Source: Kalaharituber pfeilii (Eukaryota > Ascomycota > Pezizomycetes > Pezizales > Pezizaceae). From it: 64,000 bases of DNA. Positions 1-10,227 of the stretch are shown here, in pieces. The notes under the pieces are model-generated. The model did not search any database, was not told the DNA's origin, and saw only the letters and a list, made by a program, of their open reading frames with translations. The stretch lies in assembly GCA_015179045.1 (NCBI GenBank), contig WHUZ01000024.1:1-64000 (forward strand), given 5' to 3'. A program made the position numbers and the translations under genes. Within the stretch, counting starts at the first letter, position 1; each line of letters begins with the position of its first letter.

Positions 1-2142
1 ACACGCACTGACTATGATTTCCTCCCACATGACTCTATCCAAGCCATCCTAAGATACACTCATGACGCAAAGTTCGATACGAAACTCGGCTTTGAGTTCG
101 AGCTTGTCAGGAAAGCCTTGCGCTTCTTGCAGCGAGCCGACCAAAAGTTCAGAGTAAAGGCAGCGGAAGCGGACAAGACACGCCTGGCCTCAAGCGCTGC
201 CCCACAGCTGCCGGACACCGACACCGTGGAAGAGCAAGGCCCCCCTCCCCCATACGAGCCCGATACTCTCCCCGAAGCTGAAGCCGCGACTGTCGCGGCC
301 ACAGCACCGGACGCACAGAAATTTCGAATGTCGAGTCTCCGATTGGGAAAGCAATCATTACTGCAGAGCAAGCCAGCGAAGGAGAAGCCTGTCGAGAAAT
401 CGGAAAAAGCATTATTTGGAAGGTCGCTTATGCCTCGCATCCCGGAGAACATAATACCTGGAAGCTCTAGCAAATCGAAATCCGATAAGGAGAAGGTCAC
501 TGAAGATGCTGAAGCGGAATCTGGAATGAAGCTTGATCCAAAGTGGTTCACACTGGTAGAGAACGTGATAGCATACCTCACTTCCCTGTTGCCATCGAAA
601 CGATCGGGGCCGGCGGATCCACACCAGGCGGAAAGACTTAAGTGCATTGGCAAGATCCTCGACTCTCTCCACTGCCGAACAGAGGGCGGCGGCTTCGATC
701 TTCAATCCCCAGTCTTCCAACCGCAGTGGGAGCGGGCCAAGTATCTTGATCAGATGATCGCTAACCGGATTCTCCTATATGTCATCAAGATGCCATTTCC
801 GCAGAAGCTAGAGTACGATACAAACATGGCACTGTGGCTTAACTGCATAAAACGTACCGACTTCGAATTACTCTCGCCGGCTGACATCAACCAGGTTTTC
901 GATATTTTTGAAAGAACTCCTTTCGGCGCATGCCCAAGCTTTTCTGAGGTCACCTGGAGTGGCAAGCCAGACGGAAATGAGGATACTGAAGATTCATCTT
1001 CAAAGAAGACACAATATCTGACCGACTTGGATGAGGATTCCGAGGATAATTTGTTGCAACATCTACCCGCGCCAATGATCTCTCGAAATCCCATCATTAT
1101 CGGTCCCTCAGGGATAGAAGCATTATTCGACATCCAACGTGTAATCGTCACTGTGCTGAAGGCGACGCAGGTCCACCACCAGCCCGAGTCTGAATGGCCG
1201 CAAGGCGAGGCGCTACAGGATGTTGTTGATAATTGCATCCGCTCTGGAAACCCGGACACCGTATTCACGGGGAAATGCAAAATCAGCACCGCACTTGCGT
1301 ACATTGAGGTTCCGTTCCGATGCACTGCGGCGATTCTGAAGCGACAGCTAGACCTCCACGACGTCCTTATGCAGACCGATTTACGACGCCCTGACGACCA
1401 TCAGGAGGGCGGACAAGCATATGTGATGACAATGCTCCAGTTTGTGCAAGAACCAGATATCGAGCTCGTTGCTGGAGAGTGGGTTCTTGCGCGCTTCAGC
1501 AACGTGCCAGGAGCAAACTGGTTCCTCTGTGTGCTGGAGATGGGAGCAACACACCCCTACTATGGCTGGCGAATCCCTACCGGCAAAATCGACTTCGGCA
1601 ACGCACAACCCGAGCCGGAACTCATTAAGATGTGGGAACAATACATGGAGCATAAAAAGAACCTTCTATGCGAGCTCATCAACACCAGAATCAAGGCGCA
1701 GAAAGCAGCCCGTAACAAGAAGCAGACGAGCGCGCAACGTGAGAAGAATGCTACACTGGGGGAGGTCGGAATGGATGCAGTGAGTGCACTGGCGAAAGGT
1801 GACACGACAGTCCCTGAGGCAGTGCTAGACGCGGCAGGAAAGATCGTCCAACTTGGCAGCAGCGAAATCGTCCATGCGCTCACGAGCTACGAAAAGCGAT
1901 CACTCATGTTCCAGGAGTATAAGGAGAGGATTGACCTCCGCTCGCGGGCGCTGAAGGCTGCGAACATACCTGAAGTGGCGCATATGGCGGTTCTAAGTCT
2001 GGATGACAATTCGGTGCTCCCAGCGATGTTTTTTTGCGGCTACTCAAGTTCATATGTTCTAATCAAGCTGCTTTATGGATGGTCCGCATATGTAATCGGT
2101 AGGTTCCAGTTTATTCCGGGATTGGTGGAATTGAGACGTTGA
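1..2142 (+). CDS. Unrecognised protein, 5'-truncated by window edge
   Basis: The reading frame is open from base 1 to the TGA at 2140-2142, about 713 codons, so the true start lies upstream and the first visible codon is not a start. The N-terminal part visible here is charged, followed by a low-complexity Pro/Glu/Ala-rich stretch (roughly 180-530) and then a long globular-looking region with an acidic patch (DLDEDSEDN, near 1020). The C-terminal third is Lys/Arg-rich and helical (1620-1760). The last 35 residues are hydrophobic and aromatic and differ in style from the rest; they could be read-through of an unspliced intron rather than true C-terminus. I recognise no family. Codon use is like a real gene and there are no internal stops, so expression is likely. 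A LINE tail lies 145 bp downstream. Confidence 0.7.
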   Translation, partial: TRTDYDFLPHDSIQAILRYTHDAKFDTKLGFEFELVRKALRFLQRADQKFRVKAAEADKTRLASSAAPQLPDTDTVEEQGPPPPYEPDTLPEAEAATVAATAPDAQKFRMSSLRLGKQSLLQSKPAKEKPVEKSEKALFGRSLMPRIPENIIPGSSSKSKSDKEKVTEDAEAESGMKLDPKWFTLVENVIAYLTSLLPSKRSGPADPHQAERLKCIGKILDSLHCRTEGGGFDLQSPVFQPQWERAKYLDQMIANRILLYVIKMPFPQKLEYDTNMALWLNCIKRTDFELLSPADINQVFDIFERTPFGACPSFSEVTWSGKPDGNEDTEDSSSKKTQYLTDLDEDSEDNLLQHLPAPMISRNPIIIGPSGIEALFDIQRVIVTVLKATQVHHQPESEWPQGEALQDVVDNCIRSGNPDTVFTGKCKISTALAYIEVPFRCTAAILKRQLDLHDVLMQTDLRRPDDHQEGGQAYVMTMLQFVQEPDIELVAGEWVLARFSNVPGANWFLCVLEMGATHPYYGWRIPTGKIDFGNAQPEPELIKMWEQYMEHKKNLLCELINTRIKAQKAARNKKQTSAQREKNATLGEVGMDAVSALAKGDTTVPEAVLDAAGKIVQLGSSEIVHALTSYEKRSLMFQEYKERIDLRSRALKAANIPEVAHMAVLSLDDNSVLPAMFFCGYSSSYVLIKLLYGWSAYVIGRFQFIPGLVELRR

Positions 2143-3030
2143 TACTTCCGCAGCCTGCATTCCAGCTCCTTGCTACAGATAAGCCCGATACATCTATCGC
2201 GGTAGAGCGTGGGAGTCACAGGTAACGCTGGATATTCTCTTTATTCAAAGTCTCTGTAGTGGAATGAAAATGTTTTTCCATTCGCTTTTTTTTTTTTTTT
2301 TTTTTTTTTCTAATATATCATTAATCGCGTGCCGCCCTAAGGGCTATGGCGATGTTTAGTTACATATAAGAAAAAATAAAATAAGAAGAAATTTAAGTAG
2401 AGATCCCCGGATACTCCTGTAAAGGAGACATAATATAAAGGGAGAGAGTAAAGTCCGTCTCCTGTGTTACCCGTGATTGTTTCTGTGTTACAGGCTTAAG
2501 GAAGGAAAAACCCGAGGCTCAAGTCCGTCTCCTGTCCCATTCAGATTCGCACGACTTTAACCATTTCCCTCCCAGTCTCACTCTGCCTAGTGTCGGTTTG
2601 ATCCGTTCCTCGAGGTACACCACTACCGAGCTGGTGAGCTTCCCCTCCTCGATGAGGATCTCCTTTTTTCTCAACCACCGGATTACCCAGGTCTTTGTTG
2701 GCGAATTCCAGCCACTTTTGAATGTTCCCCAAGTTCTTTCTCAATGCTATGCCGTGTACAACTATGCCGGACCTTGAGAAGTTAGTGGCGGGGGTGGATT
2801 TGGCCATTGCTGGGGGGGGGGGGTGTTTCCTCCATGTCACTTCCTTTGCTCCGGACGCGGAGGGGTCAGAGGTGGGTTTGGTGGGGGGTAAGCGACGACG
2901 GCGGGGGGCTGTCTTCGGTGACCGCTGGCGCTGCGGCGATTTTCTTCGCCTCTTTGTCGTCAAGCTGTCTCTTGAAGGCGTACGGGTCGGTGGTGCACGC
3001 CGTTTTGCCTTTCTGCTTCCTGGTGTTTGC

Positions 3031-3218
3031 ACAAGGACACGAATCTGGCGGAAATTCTGGATTGGGCGAGAGAGGAGTAAAAAAGGGGGGATTTCGTACT
3101 TTGGGGGGGGGGGGATTTCTTTCTTTCTTTCCTTTCTATTTACCCACATGTAACTAAACATCGCCATAGCCCATAGGGCGGCACGCGATTAATGAAATAA
3201 AAAAAAAAAAAAAAAAAA
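3031..3218 (+). mobile_element. 5'-truncated LINE-A insert (188 bp)
   Basis: The insert is flanked by a perfect 13-bp TSD, TCCTGGTGTTTGC, at 3018-3030 and 3219-3231. It holds the last codons of the LINE ORF2 (reading NLAEILDWAREE then stop), a short 3'UTR with a G-run, the type-A tail and a poly-A. It sits inside ORF1 of the older minus-strand LINE; removing it joins the ORF1 block AN to TRKQKGK in one frame. Confidence 0.85.
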
Positions 3219-3549
3219 TCCTGGTGTTTGCGGGTCCCAGGATGGGCGTCGGCGTGTTCCTGGGGTTTTGCTCTGCGGATGACTCTTCCGAGCAGGTGGT
3301 AATGGTGCTGAATTCTAGCTTTTCTGTGATGGTGGGCTGCACTAGTGCCGTCTCTTTATTGATGATGGGATTGAGCCCAAGTGTGGTGGTGGGAGGGGGG
3401 GCTGCGAGTGATTTGGCGGGAAGCTATCCTGGGAGGGGGTCGCCTGGCTTTCCACCGTGTACGAACACGCCGTCGTTGTCGAACTTTATGGCTAAGATCG
3501 ACTCTTCCGTCGGGGAGTGGTCGGCTTTCACCTAGTGAGCGGCACGAGC

Positions 3550-3929
3550 ATCTTGGGAAACAAGGGACTACGACAGTGGAGACACAAGATAGGGAAAGAG
3601 ACTTCTCCCGAGTGCAGGTGGTGCGGAAGAGACTATGAAAATTTTGCGCACATCATGGGGGGGTGCGAGGTGTGGAGGAAGAGACTACCGAGAGGAGAGG
3701 AGGGACTAAGGGGGCCGATAAGGGATGAGGGGGTTAGGGGGGGAAAAATGACGCTGGCGGAGGTGATGGACTGGGCGGCAGAGTAGACGGAGTGGTGCAG
3801 GACACGCTCGATGTTGCGACGTTGTTTTTTACTTTTTGTGTGATGTTATACTCTGTTTATTCGTTGTTATGTATTTAAATCCTCGCCATAGCCTACAAGA
3901 GTAATGACATAAAAAAAAAAAAAAAAAAA
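3550..3929 (+). mobile_element. 5'-truncated LINE-A insert in the hAT terminal repeat
   Basis: A perfect 13-bp TSD, GAGCGGCACGAGC (3537-3549 and 3930-3942), is made of the hAT terminal repeat itself, so the insert landed inside that repeat. The insert encodes the end of LINE ORF2: LGNKGLRQWRHKIGKE, a zinc-knuckle-like CRWCGRDYENFAHIMGGC (C-x2-C-x7-H-x4-C) and the terminal LAEVMDWAAE, then stop, 3'UTR, a shortened type-A tail and poly-A. This shows the order of events: hAT first, LINE second. Confidence 0.87.
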
Positions 3930-4050
3930 GAGCGGCACGAGCCGAGCAAGCTCGAGCTTGAGACAGCCAAGATCACACTAGTGTTTCTCTTGACAGCTCG
4001 CTAAAATGCTTAGCCAGTGCAGGGTTTCATAAACTGTAAATACCTAACAT

Positions 4051-4108
4051 ATCGCCATAGCCCACAGGGCGGCATGCGATTAATGAAATAAAAAAAAAAA
4101 AAAAAAAA
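4051..4108 (+). mobile_element. Micro-LINE: type-A tail only (58 bp)
   Basis: Only the final 40 bp of the LINE plus poly-A is present. The TSD is TACCTAACAT at 4041-4050 and 4109-4118. The uninterrupted sequence is seen in the related MITEs near 48300 and 55450, where the flanks run together as TAAATACCTAATATAG. This is an internal empty-site proof of insertion. Confidence 0.9.
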
Positions 4109-4263
4109 TACCTAACATGGTAACAAATTAGAGACTCGGAGCTCATTCCGACCTGCCAACAACTTCTATAATATTAAAAGTAGTTCAATTATATAGACCT
4201 ATATTAAGTGTTTCATGTTTAATATCTCTCAAGGTCTTTAAAAGGTAAGTTGCATATTTCAAG

Positions 4264-4933
4264 CAGAAAACCTTTTTTTTCCCCTGTTTTCATGACGCCA
4301 CTGAGATTTTTCCGCTGTTCAAGTTTCGGATAATCAACTAATACTATTTTATTTAAAGTGTATTCATAATATTACATATCATGACATTTCAATGCAATAA
4401 GGCATTGATTTTAATGAAATATGCGACCTTTGAACTTCAATGTAGTCGCATATTGAAACATAATACAATTTATCTTGTTGCTTATATTATATATATCTAG
4501 TTGCATATTTTATATATATTCTGATTATATATTTTACATTCTAGTCACATATTTATTTCTAGTCATATATTTATTTTAAGTTCATAATACAAGAATATTA
4601 CATAGAACTACAATATTAAAATGAATTAAATAAAGTTCTTATTTCTTAATTGCACTATTAAAGTTCAATATAATATTCTGATAGCATATTTTACTGCGAA
4701 CTTGAAAAAAAATATGTGACTAGAAACTATAATGAATATGCAACTATATTGAAGGTTCAATGGTTGTATATTTCACTATAAATGAGTAGAATTAAGGATT
4801 TATTGCATTGGCGTACAATGCTATATAATATTATGAATAGACTAAATAATATAGTATTAGTTGATCATCTGAAACTTGAACAGGGGAAAAATCTCAGTGG
4901 CGTCATGAAAACAGAGGAAAAAAAAGGTTTCCT
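4264..4933. mobile_element. Long-TIR non-autonomous DNA element (MULE-type)
   Basis: Terminal inverted repeats of about 95 bp (left from 4264, right up to 4933) share GTTTTCATGACGCCACTGAG. The flanks carry an 11-bp direct repeat, CATATTTCAAG, at 4253-4263 and 4934-4944. Long TIRs with a 9-11 bp TSD are typical of Mutator-like elements. The interior is very AT-rich and has no convincing coding region, so this is a MITE-like deletion derivative. Confidence 0.8.
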
Positions 4934-5599
4934 CATATTTCAAGAGTGTATATTAGGCCTCTCTATTCTCTCTATCCTCTTGAAATTCTTTTCTCTTTAC
5001 TACTACCCAATATCAAGACATCAAGACTCATACTACACCTCGAGACCCTTAATCCTCACACTATACTTCAAGATTCTTACTCCTTATGCTACATTAGCAA
5101 TATATCAATATGATAACTAATTCTATATCAATTTATAATACCGTTCTTACCAGTCTAGCTAGCCAACATTCTTTAGTTAAAGATCAGCGTAATATTTTGA
5201 ACTCTCATCATCATAGTTACCTGTATGAAAGATGTATGATTTTGCGGCAAAAATATCAGATAATAAGCACGAAATTTTATATGTGTACATTGTTTCAAGA
5301 CTTGGCAAGTCAAAAGCTATACAACAACCACATTCATGTTACGTCACTATTTTCGGAAGTCACATGCATCAGTTCCACTTTCGCGTCAGCTAGTAATGTC
5401 ACAGAATTGAAGCAACGAATAGCATTTGAGATGATGGTTTCAACAAAGCGAGCTAAACCAGGGGCTTTTCCAAAACACATATTATGAACCGCTTTCTTAT
5501 CGCAACAAATTCACCAATCAAACTAGCAAAAAAGGCATCATTTCTAGAGCTCCTCCGATATTGCAACCCCAAAGTTTAGAAAAGGCGAAGTTCTCAACA

Positions 5600-5769
5600 A
5601 GCGCCGAAACGGAATGGAAGGTAAGACTATGAGCGCTATTATTCACTTAAAGTCCTGGCTCAATGTTGATAAGCTGAAGAAAGCAGTGGAGGAACTTGCA
5701 GCAGGAGTAAATGTAGAAGAAATACTGAATTTGGTGGATAGCGGCAGGGAGGATGAAGCTGTAGAATAG
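5600..5769 (+). pseudogene. Probable hAT transposase C-terminal remnant
   Basis: A frame ending at the TAG 5767-5769 reads KTMSAIIHLKSWLN followed by VDKLKKAVEELAAGVNVEEIL. This has the character of the hAT dimerisation-domain end (M-x-A-L-x-x-L-K-S-W). Its position, just inside the right terminal repeat of the hAT-like element, agrees. Only about 50 residues are readable. The open frame at 5110-5487 lies further in, but I do not recognise it. Identity is an inference. Confidence 0.4.
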
Positions 5770-6069
5770 TTTAGATTAGTTATCAATATCATGTAATCAA
5801 GCTCGAGCTCACCTTCTATTTGACGAGCTCGGCTTGAGCTAGCTCGTGCCGCTCACTATTTTCGCCTTAAGTTGCCACAGTGCAACCTATGCCTGCGTCT
5901 CTCAGCGACTGTACCTGGTCCTGCCAGTGTGTTATGTGAGCCGGCGGGGGAGAGGGGAGGGGGCGGGGGGAGAGTCGGTCCTCTGTTTCTTCTTTCCCTT
6001 CGGCATTTGATCCGGTGTTTCGGGGTCCTCCTATTGGGTCTTGGCGCCGGTTGATGTATTCGCAACGAG

Positions 6070-6250
6070 GTGGTAAGCTGAAATATTCCTCGAAGTTTCG
6101 CCTCGTGGGGAAACTTGTGGGTTATAGTATTTGGGAATAAAAATTAGATTAAAAGACCCAGTGCACTGAGAGCTTTCGATCTATGTAGGTTTCGCTGGGG
6201 GGGACGTTGTGGTTGTGGAGTCGCTTCCAAACGCTCGTCCTGTTGTGCTT
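6070..6250 (-). repeat. LINE 5'UTR
   Basis: On the minus strand this contains AGGACGAGC, a C-run, CATAGATCGAAAGCTCTCAG and a stretch leading to ORF1. It is about three-quarters identical by eye to 28260-28460, the 5'UTR of the LINE-B copy. The two LINE types with different tails therefore share a 5'UTR. Confidence 0.65.
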
Positions 6251-6540
6251 GTTGTCCTGTTTTCCATTCTCGCGTTGTAGCTGAATATGGGGTGCATGCT
6301 GATTGTCACCTTTTTTGTGCACATCTAAGCTTCGCGAATGCGGAACGGAATGTTGCGCGAAAGCTCTTATGCAAGATCTAGTGTCCGAATACTTTTTGCA
6401 TCAGCAAGCATCCCTGTCTTCGGACATTTCGCCGCGGCCCCCGTACATAGTCCTGGGTCATTCTCATGATAAATCAATTAATTCTGTTCATTCGAAAGCG
6501 TCATGTTCTTACTCTGTCTTGCTCAATTTCCTCGTGTAGC

Positions 6541-6591
6541 CCTGCCATAGCGAACAGCTGCACGCGGGGTTATGTGGTATAAAAAAAAAAG
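6541..6591 (+). mobile_element. Micro-LINE: type-B tail only (51 bp)
   Basis: This is the type-B tail (CCCTGCCATGGCGAACAGCT, then GCGGGGTTACGTGAT in other copies) plus poly-A. The TSD TTTCCTCGTGTAGC / TTTCCTCATGTAGC at 6527-6540 and 6592-6605 differs by one base. Confidence 0.85.
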
Positions 6592-6605
6592 TTTCCTCAT
6601 GTAGC

Positions 6606-6856
6606 CTACGGAGTTACAGTCGCTTTGAAATGAATCTTGTAAATTCGTACAAAGCCGGAACTGCAATATGTATATTTAACTCTTTATCTAGAGAAATCCA
6701 TTTCTCCACCTTGGCTTCCCTCATAGAGAAATTTACTTTCTCCCTAACTCCGTGGGTTGTTCTAGCTGCAGACTCTTTTTTCTTTTCTGACTGACCGTTC
6801 TGGCAGCAAGGCATGGGCTGCGTGTCATGTCAGGTGACTCATATCCTGACACAGAT
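6606..6856. other. Intergenic, nothing recognised
   Basis: Unique-looking sequence between two LINE tails. There is no convincing gene or repeat. Confidence 0.5.
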
Positions 6857-6866
6857 CTGGAGAGGC

Positions 6867-6932
6867 CTTTTTTTTTTTTTTTTTTTTTTTATCACGTGAC
6901 CCCGCGTGCAGCTGTTCGCCATGGCAGGGCAC
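6867..6932 (-). mobile_element. Micro-LINE: type-B tail, minus strand (66 bp)
   Basis: Poly-T followed by the reverse complement of the type-B tail. The 10-bp TSD CTGGAGAGGC lies at 6857-6866 and 6933-6942. Confidence 0.85.
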
Positions 6933-7127
6933 CTGGAGAGGCTGAGACAAGGCAAAGATTACTCTACAGAAGGCGTGTATATATGGAAGAACATGTCTGG
7001 AATGTGTAATTCTCCACACGATGGTGTTGTGTACATGTATCATTTTATAACTGTCATTCACTCTGGGGCGCTCATATGTTGAACAGCTATTGGGCGGTTT
7101 GGTTGCGCGCCACATTGTTACACTGTC

Positions 7128-7180
7128 CCGTCCCCGGTAGCTTGTATGCGGTGTTATGCAACCAAAATAAATAAATACAA
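7128..7180 (+). repeat. Possible degenerate type-C LINE tail
   Basis: GTAGCTTGTATGCGGTGTTA followed by an A-rich run resembles the type-C tail at 57096 (GCCATAGGCTAGTAGCCTGT, GCGGGGTTACGTGAT). No TSD was found. Confidence 0.35.
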
Positions 7181-7282
7181 GTAGTAAGAAAAGAATATTA
7201 ATAAAAATAATTCGAATGCTGCGATATTGTTGGAGGATAGGTGGATTCATCAATTAAATCTTTGACTGCACAAGGCGTGTCG

Positions 7283-7316
7283 TTTTTGCTTTTTGGCTTT
7301 TGCTTTTGCTTTTGCT
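7283..7316. repeat. Short TTTTGC hexanucleotide repeat
   Basis: About five imperfect copies of TTTTGC in a row. Simple repeat. Confidence 0.7.
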
Positions 7317-8248
7317 ACACGGCTACAGGAGAAAATTGCTGTGTCCATACAATTTTAGCCACCACACAGTTGCCGTAACCGTAAACTTTCCCCTTCCATG
7401 TCTGCCGTAAGGAGTATGTCAATGTAATTGCGTATGTCTGTATGGTTGGGCACTACCTGCCGCATAGGCAGAAATACCAAAATAATCAGTAGATAGGCGA
7501 GACACTAATCTTCCTCGTTGCAGCTGGGGCCAAGCGAACCCCTGCATACGAGTAATGAAACAAAAATGTAGGCAAGGCGAGCACCAAGCCATGGACCCTT
7601 GCCCCAGCCACTTGACCAATGGTCCCCAAAACATGCTCAGCGAAACCGATTGCATACAACATGGATGTTACACTATCCCAAAAAGCGCATAGTATTCATG
7701 CATTATTTACCAGTTAGATCACGAATACCTTCTCAACAGTCAATGATTTTTTGCTGTTCCGCTACAGAAAGGGTGCTGCGAGTTGACAAAGTAGAATCGT
7801 TGTAGACAAATCCAGCCCTTCATATCTTCTCGTGACATGAATCCGGGTCACATGAAATGTCAGTCTACATGGAACAGCATCACTTCATGTTTCAAGGCTC
7901 GTGGGGCGCTCTTAATTTCAGCCCGTCTGAATTGTGCAAGGCCGCAAGGAAATGAAATACGATCACTGTAAGAATAACTCAATACTTTATTTATGCAACA
8001 CGGACACCGCGAGAGCAGATAACGTGCACGAAACAAAACTGGAAAGAACTCTATCTGTAGGGGATACAGGCAGCAGGGCAGGCAAGGTGAGTTAAACCCA
8101 GCTCGTAGTGTACTAGCAACCCGCTTGTTCTCCATATCGTTGGCACCGCGACGTTCATTAACGCCGAACCTGTGCCAAGAACCTCCAATTTTGATTACCA
8201 TCAAAATACAAAAGTTTCGTTCGCTTGTTAATATCGATCATTGCTGTT
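7317..8248. other. Intergenic, probably upstream region of the 8.2-kb gene
   Basis: No gene or repeat recognised. The stretch just before 8249 may hold the promoter and 5'UTR of the membrane-protein gene, but I see no clear TATA box. Confidence 0.4.
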
Positions 8249-10207
8249 ATGTCTATCGTCAACGGGACCGTTGCGCCTGCCACCACGTCTCGAGTACCTG
8301 TTGCAACATCCGATTCTCAGGACGACCCAGCTTCCCGGATTGGTCTTGGGCTTGTCGAAATCTCGCCCCTGGCCACCTTGATTGGTGCGGCCAGTGCGGA
8401 AGCACTTGCGAGTGGGCATAAGGCTGCAGCTGGACTTCCCTGGGCGGTTATGAGTGTCTTTGGCGCATTGCACGCTACCAAGGCAGCGCTTGCGTGCTTC
8501 GTGTCCGACAAAGTCAGGGAAACACTGGGGTTGCAGTCTGTATCGGTGGAGTCATCGCTGGGCTTGAATTTCCCGATTGATTTGAAGACCAGTGCGAGGA
8601 AGAGAGGCGAAGGACGAGTAGCTACTGCAGTGTGGATCCCATACGCTGGAAATTCATATAGTCGCATAGAGTCCCCGTTACAAATTGACCGTACATCCCA
8701 GCGGCAAGATACTTTTCAACATACGGACAAGGACAAAGCATCTATTGTAACTGCAGCCAACGCAAACTGGTCACATAATTTGCCCCATGTTTCCAATCTT
8801 GGTTCGTTCTTTCGGTTACCGCATTGCGCCTATGCATTTGATCGCAGCACAACACTCACCCTAGCAACCATCATTCCCTCGGAACACAAGGAAGCCATGA
8901 AAATCCATGTCTACCATCGTGATGATGGTGAAATACACACTTTAAGGGACTCGATAGCAATAGTGGCATCGATGTCCAAGGTTATTGAGATCTTGGTTCT
9001 CTACAATGCTGGAGCAGAAAAACTGTGGTGGCTCACGGCGCTTGCTTGGATGCCATGTTTTATGACTGCGATCACATTACAGTTAGCAGGGATGAGCAGG
9101 TATAATTCTGAAATGGGAGTAATAGATATGATAGCTGGAGATTTACCCTCCGCTCTACACCCTGGGGGTCAAGGCAAAATCCTTCTCGGAATGCCCGGAA
9201 ACATATGTCATACCTTAATATGGAAGGCGCATTGGGGCATACAGACAGCGTCATGTCTTGCATGTGTGATAGCAGTGTTCAGCAACTTAGCAAGCCAACC
9301 TACGCAGATTGTTTACATTTGGGCCTTATTTCAGTCAATATGGTTGATTATGAGAGTTCTTATATGTAACAGCGGCTGGCTGGCGAGCAGCGGCCCAGAG
9401 CATGCAATGGCGATCGGGCGGCCATGGAGTGGTTCCTCAATGGGTAGCCGCAGGCGGACACTAGAGCTAGTTTTCACATTGGCACAGTACCAGGTGACAA
9501 TTCATCCAAGAGGACACTTTGTTTACCAGGAAGATATACTCTCTGTAGCTGAAGTTGTCCGGATTTGGACAGGTATAGATTGGGCTATATCAGAGTTTCT
9601 TCCTCTGAATTCATACGCTGCTGCAAGCTATTCCCCTATTGATCAGCATCATATTAGCGGACAGCAACCGAAGGGAATTGAGATTGAGATCGTAGGGGTT
9701 GTTGGAGACATCGTTCTGCGAAGTGCATCATGGATGAAAGGCCTGAATCTGTCCAATGTTGAAATGTACGACTGCGCATTTATCTTTGCTAGGGTGAGAA
9801 AATGTAGTCAACTTCATTGTGTTCCTTGTTGCAGGGTTCTCGCTGGAGCTTATACCCCTGGTGGAGAGAGTATTGGGGGCCTTTTTAGAGCACGGGGGTC
9901 CACGAAAGACCACCTACCTGTTACGTGGAGATATTGGATTCCCGTTACCATTGAGAAAACAGAGCATAAAATGCCCAGTGTCAGGGATAACTATCACTAT
10001 TGGGTGGAACTTGATGCGGGGCTACGGGTAGTAGGTCAACAACATGAAGGCAAACTGCGGGATTGGGATGACCTGCAAAAATATTTGCAGGCTGGTATTT
10101 TGAATATCAGTCTGTCAAATGTTCAAGAAGTTGTTGATAGCACCAATATTGCAAGGGAGGCTACAAAGGGATTTCGGGAATGGCTCATCTCGGCTTATGT
10201 CAGTTAG
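8249..10207 (+). CDS. Multi-spanning membrane protein of unknown function
   Basis: I chose the ATG at 8249 (MSIVNGTVAP), since the open frame upstream of it has no other ATG. It gives about 652 residues. The start region is followed by a hydrophobic Ala/Gly-rich stretch (residues 36-84, including TLIGAASAEALASG and GLPWAVMSVFGALH). A soluble part follows, then three likely membrane helices around WWLTALAWMPCFMTAITL, WGIQTASCLACVIAVF and IVYIWALFQSIWLIMRVLI. A roughly 250-residue soluble C-terminal part ends in a helical segment. This layout resembles a fungal family of conserved hypothetical membrane proteins, but I cannot name it. One oddity: 9794-9834 looks like a 41-bp intron (GTGAGA...TTGCAG). 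Removing it changes frame, and another frame at 9819-10031 also reads protein-like, so the C-terminus is uncertain. Confidence 0.7.
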   Translation: MSIVNGTVAPATTSRVPVATSDSQDDPASRIGLGLVEISPLATLIGAASAEALASGHKAAAGLPWAVMSVFGALHATKAALACFVSDKVRETLGLQSVSVESSLGLNFPIDLKTSARKRGEGRVATAVWIPYAGNSYSRIESPLQIDRTSQRQDTFQHTDKDKASIVTAANANWSHNLPHVSNLGSFFRLPHCAYAFDRSTTLTLATIIPSEHKEAMKIHVYHRDDGEIHTLRDSIAIVASMSKVIEILVLYNAGAEKLWWLTALAWMPCFMTAITLQLAGMSRYNSEMGVIDMIAGDLPSALHPGGQGKILLGMPGNICHTLIWKAHWGIQTASCLACVIAVFSNLASQPTQIVYIWALFQSIWLIMRVLICNSGWLASSGPEHAMAIGRPWSGSSMGSRRRTLELVFTLAQYQVTIHPRGHFVYQEDILSVAEVVRIWTGIDWAISEFLPLNSYAAASYSPIDQHHISGQQPKGIEIEIVGVVGDIVLRSASWMKGLNLSNVEMYDCAFIFARVRKCSQLHCVPCCRVLAGAYTPGGESIGGLFRARGSTKDHLPVTWRYWIPVTIEKTEHKMPSVRDNYHYWVELDAGLRVVGQQHEGKLRDWDDLQKYLQAGILNISLSNVQEVVDSTNIAREATKGFREWLISAYVS

Positions 10208-10227
10208 AAGGCACAGATTTCGTTAAT

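Larger units (their letters stand above)
3533..5858. mobile_element. hAT-like DNA transposon (decayed) with nested inserts
   Basis: The ends are inverted copies of TAGTGAGCGGCACGAGC. The 8-bp flanks CTTTCACC and TTTTCGCC match at 6 of 8, as expected of an old hAT TSD. The ends and subterminal sequence match the two short elements at 48192-48478 and 55306-55669, which have perfect 8-bp TSDs, so this is a longer relative of those MITEs. It has swallowed two LINE inserts and a long-TIR element (4264-4933). Near its right end a reading frame resembles a hAT transposase C-terminus. Confidence 0.75.
2519..6065 (-). pseudogene. LINE ORF1 (gag-like), interrupted and frameshifted
   Basis: Pieces of one ORF1 lie on the minus strand either side of two inserts. 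5866-6065 holds an Arg/Pro-rich N-terminal part, 3230-3530 a Ser/Thr/Pro-rich middle, and 2519-3030 the conserved region. The last includes the block GIVVHGIALRKNLGN, then after a one-base shift IRWLRKKEILIEEGK and a final W-K-SCESEWDR motif followed at once by a stop. The same order of blocks occurs in the copies at 33.3 and 22.2 kb. In Tad1-like LINEs ORF1 is an RNA-binding protein that normally continues into CCHC knuckles; none is seen here. At least one frameshift plus the inserts make it non-functional. Confidence 0.7.
2287..6258 (-). mobile_element. LINE-A copy 1: ORF1-only Tad1-like LINE, with nested inserts
   Basis: Read on the minus strand this has a 5'UTR (about 6070-6250), an ORF1, a type-A 3' end and a poly-A (seen as poly-T at 2287-2309). 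The 5'UTR matches the one at 28260-28460. The type-A tail contains CGCCATAGCCCATAGGGCGG followed shortly by GCGATTAATGAT. No ORF2 (endonuclease, reverse transcriptase, RNase H) is present between ORF1 and tail. Flanks GTTTTTCCATTCGC (left) and GTTTTCCATTCTCGCG (right, about 6259) look like a slightly diverged TSD. The copy was later split by a 188-bp LINE insert (3031-3218) and by a hAT-like element (3533-5858), so it is the oldest layer here. Confidence 0.7.

Noticed and set aside
2722..3157. Plus-strand Gly/Val-rich open frames
   Set aside because: Reverse of the LINE ORF1 and its Pro-rich linker.
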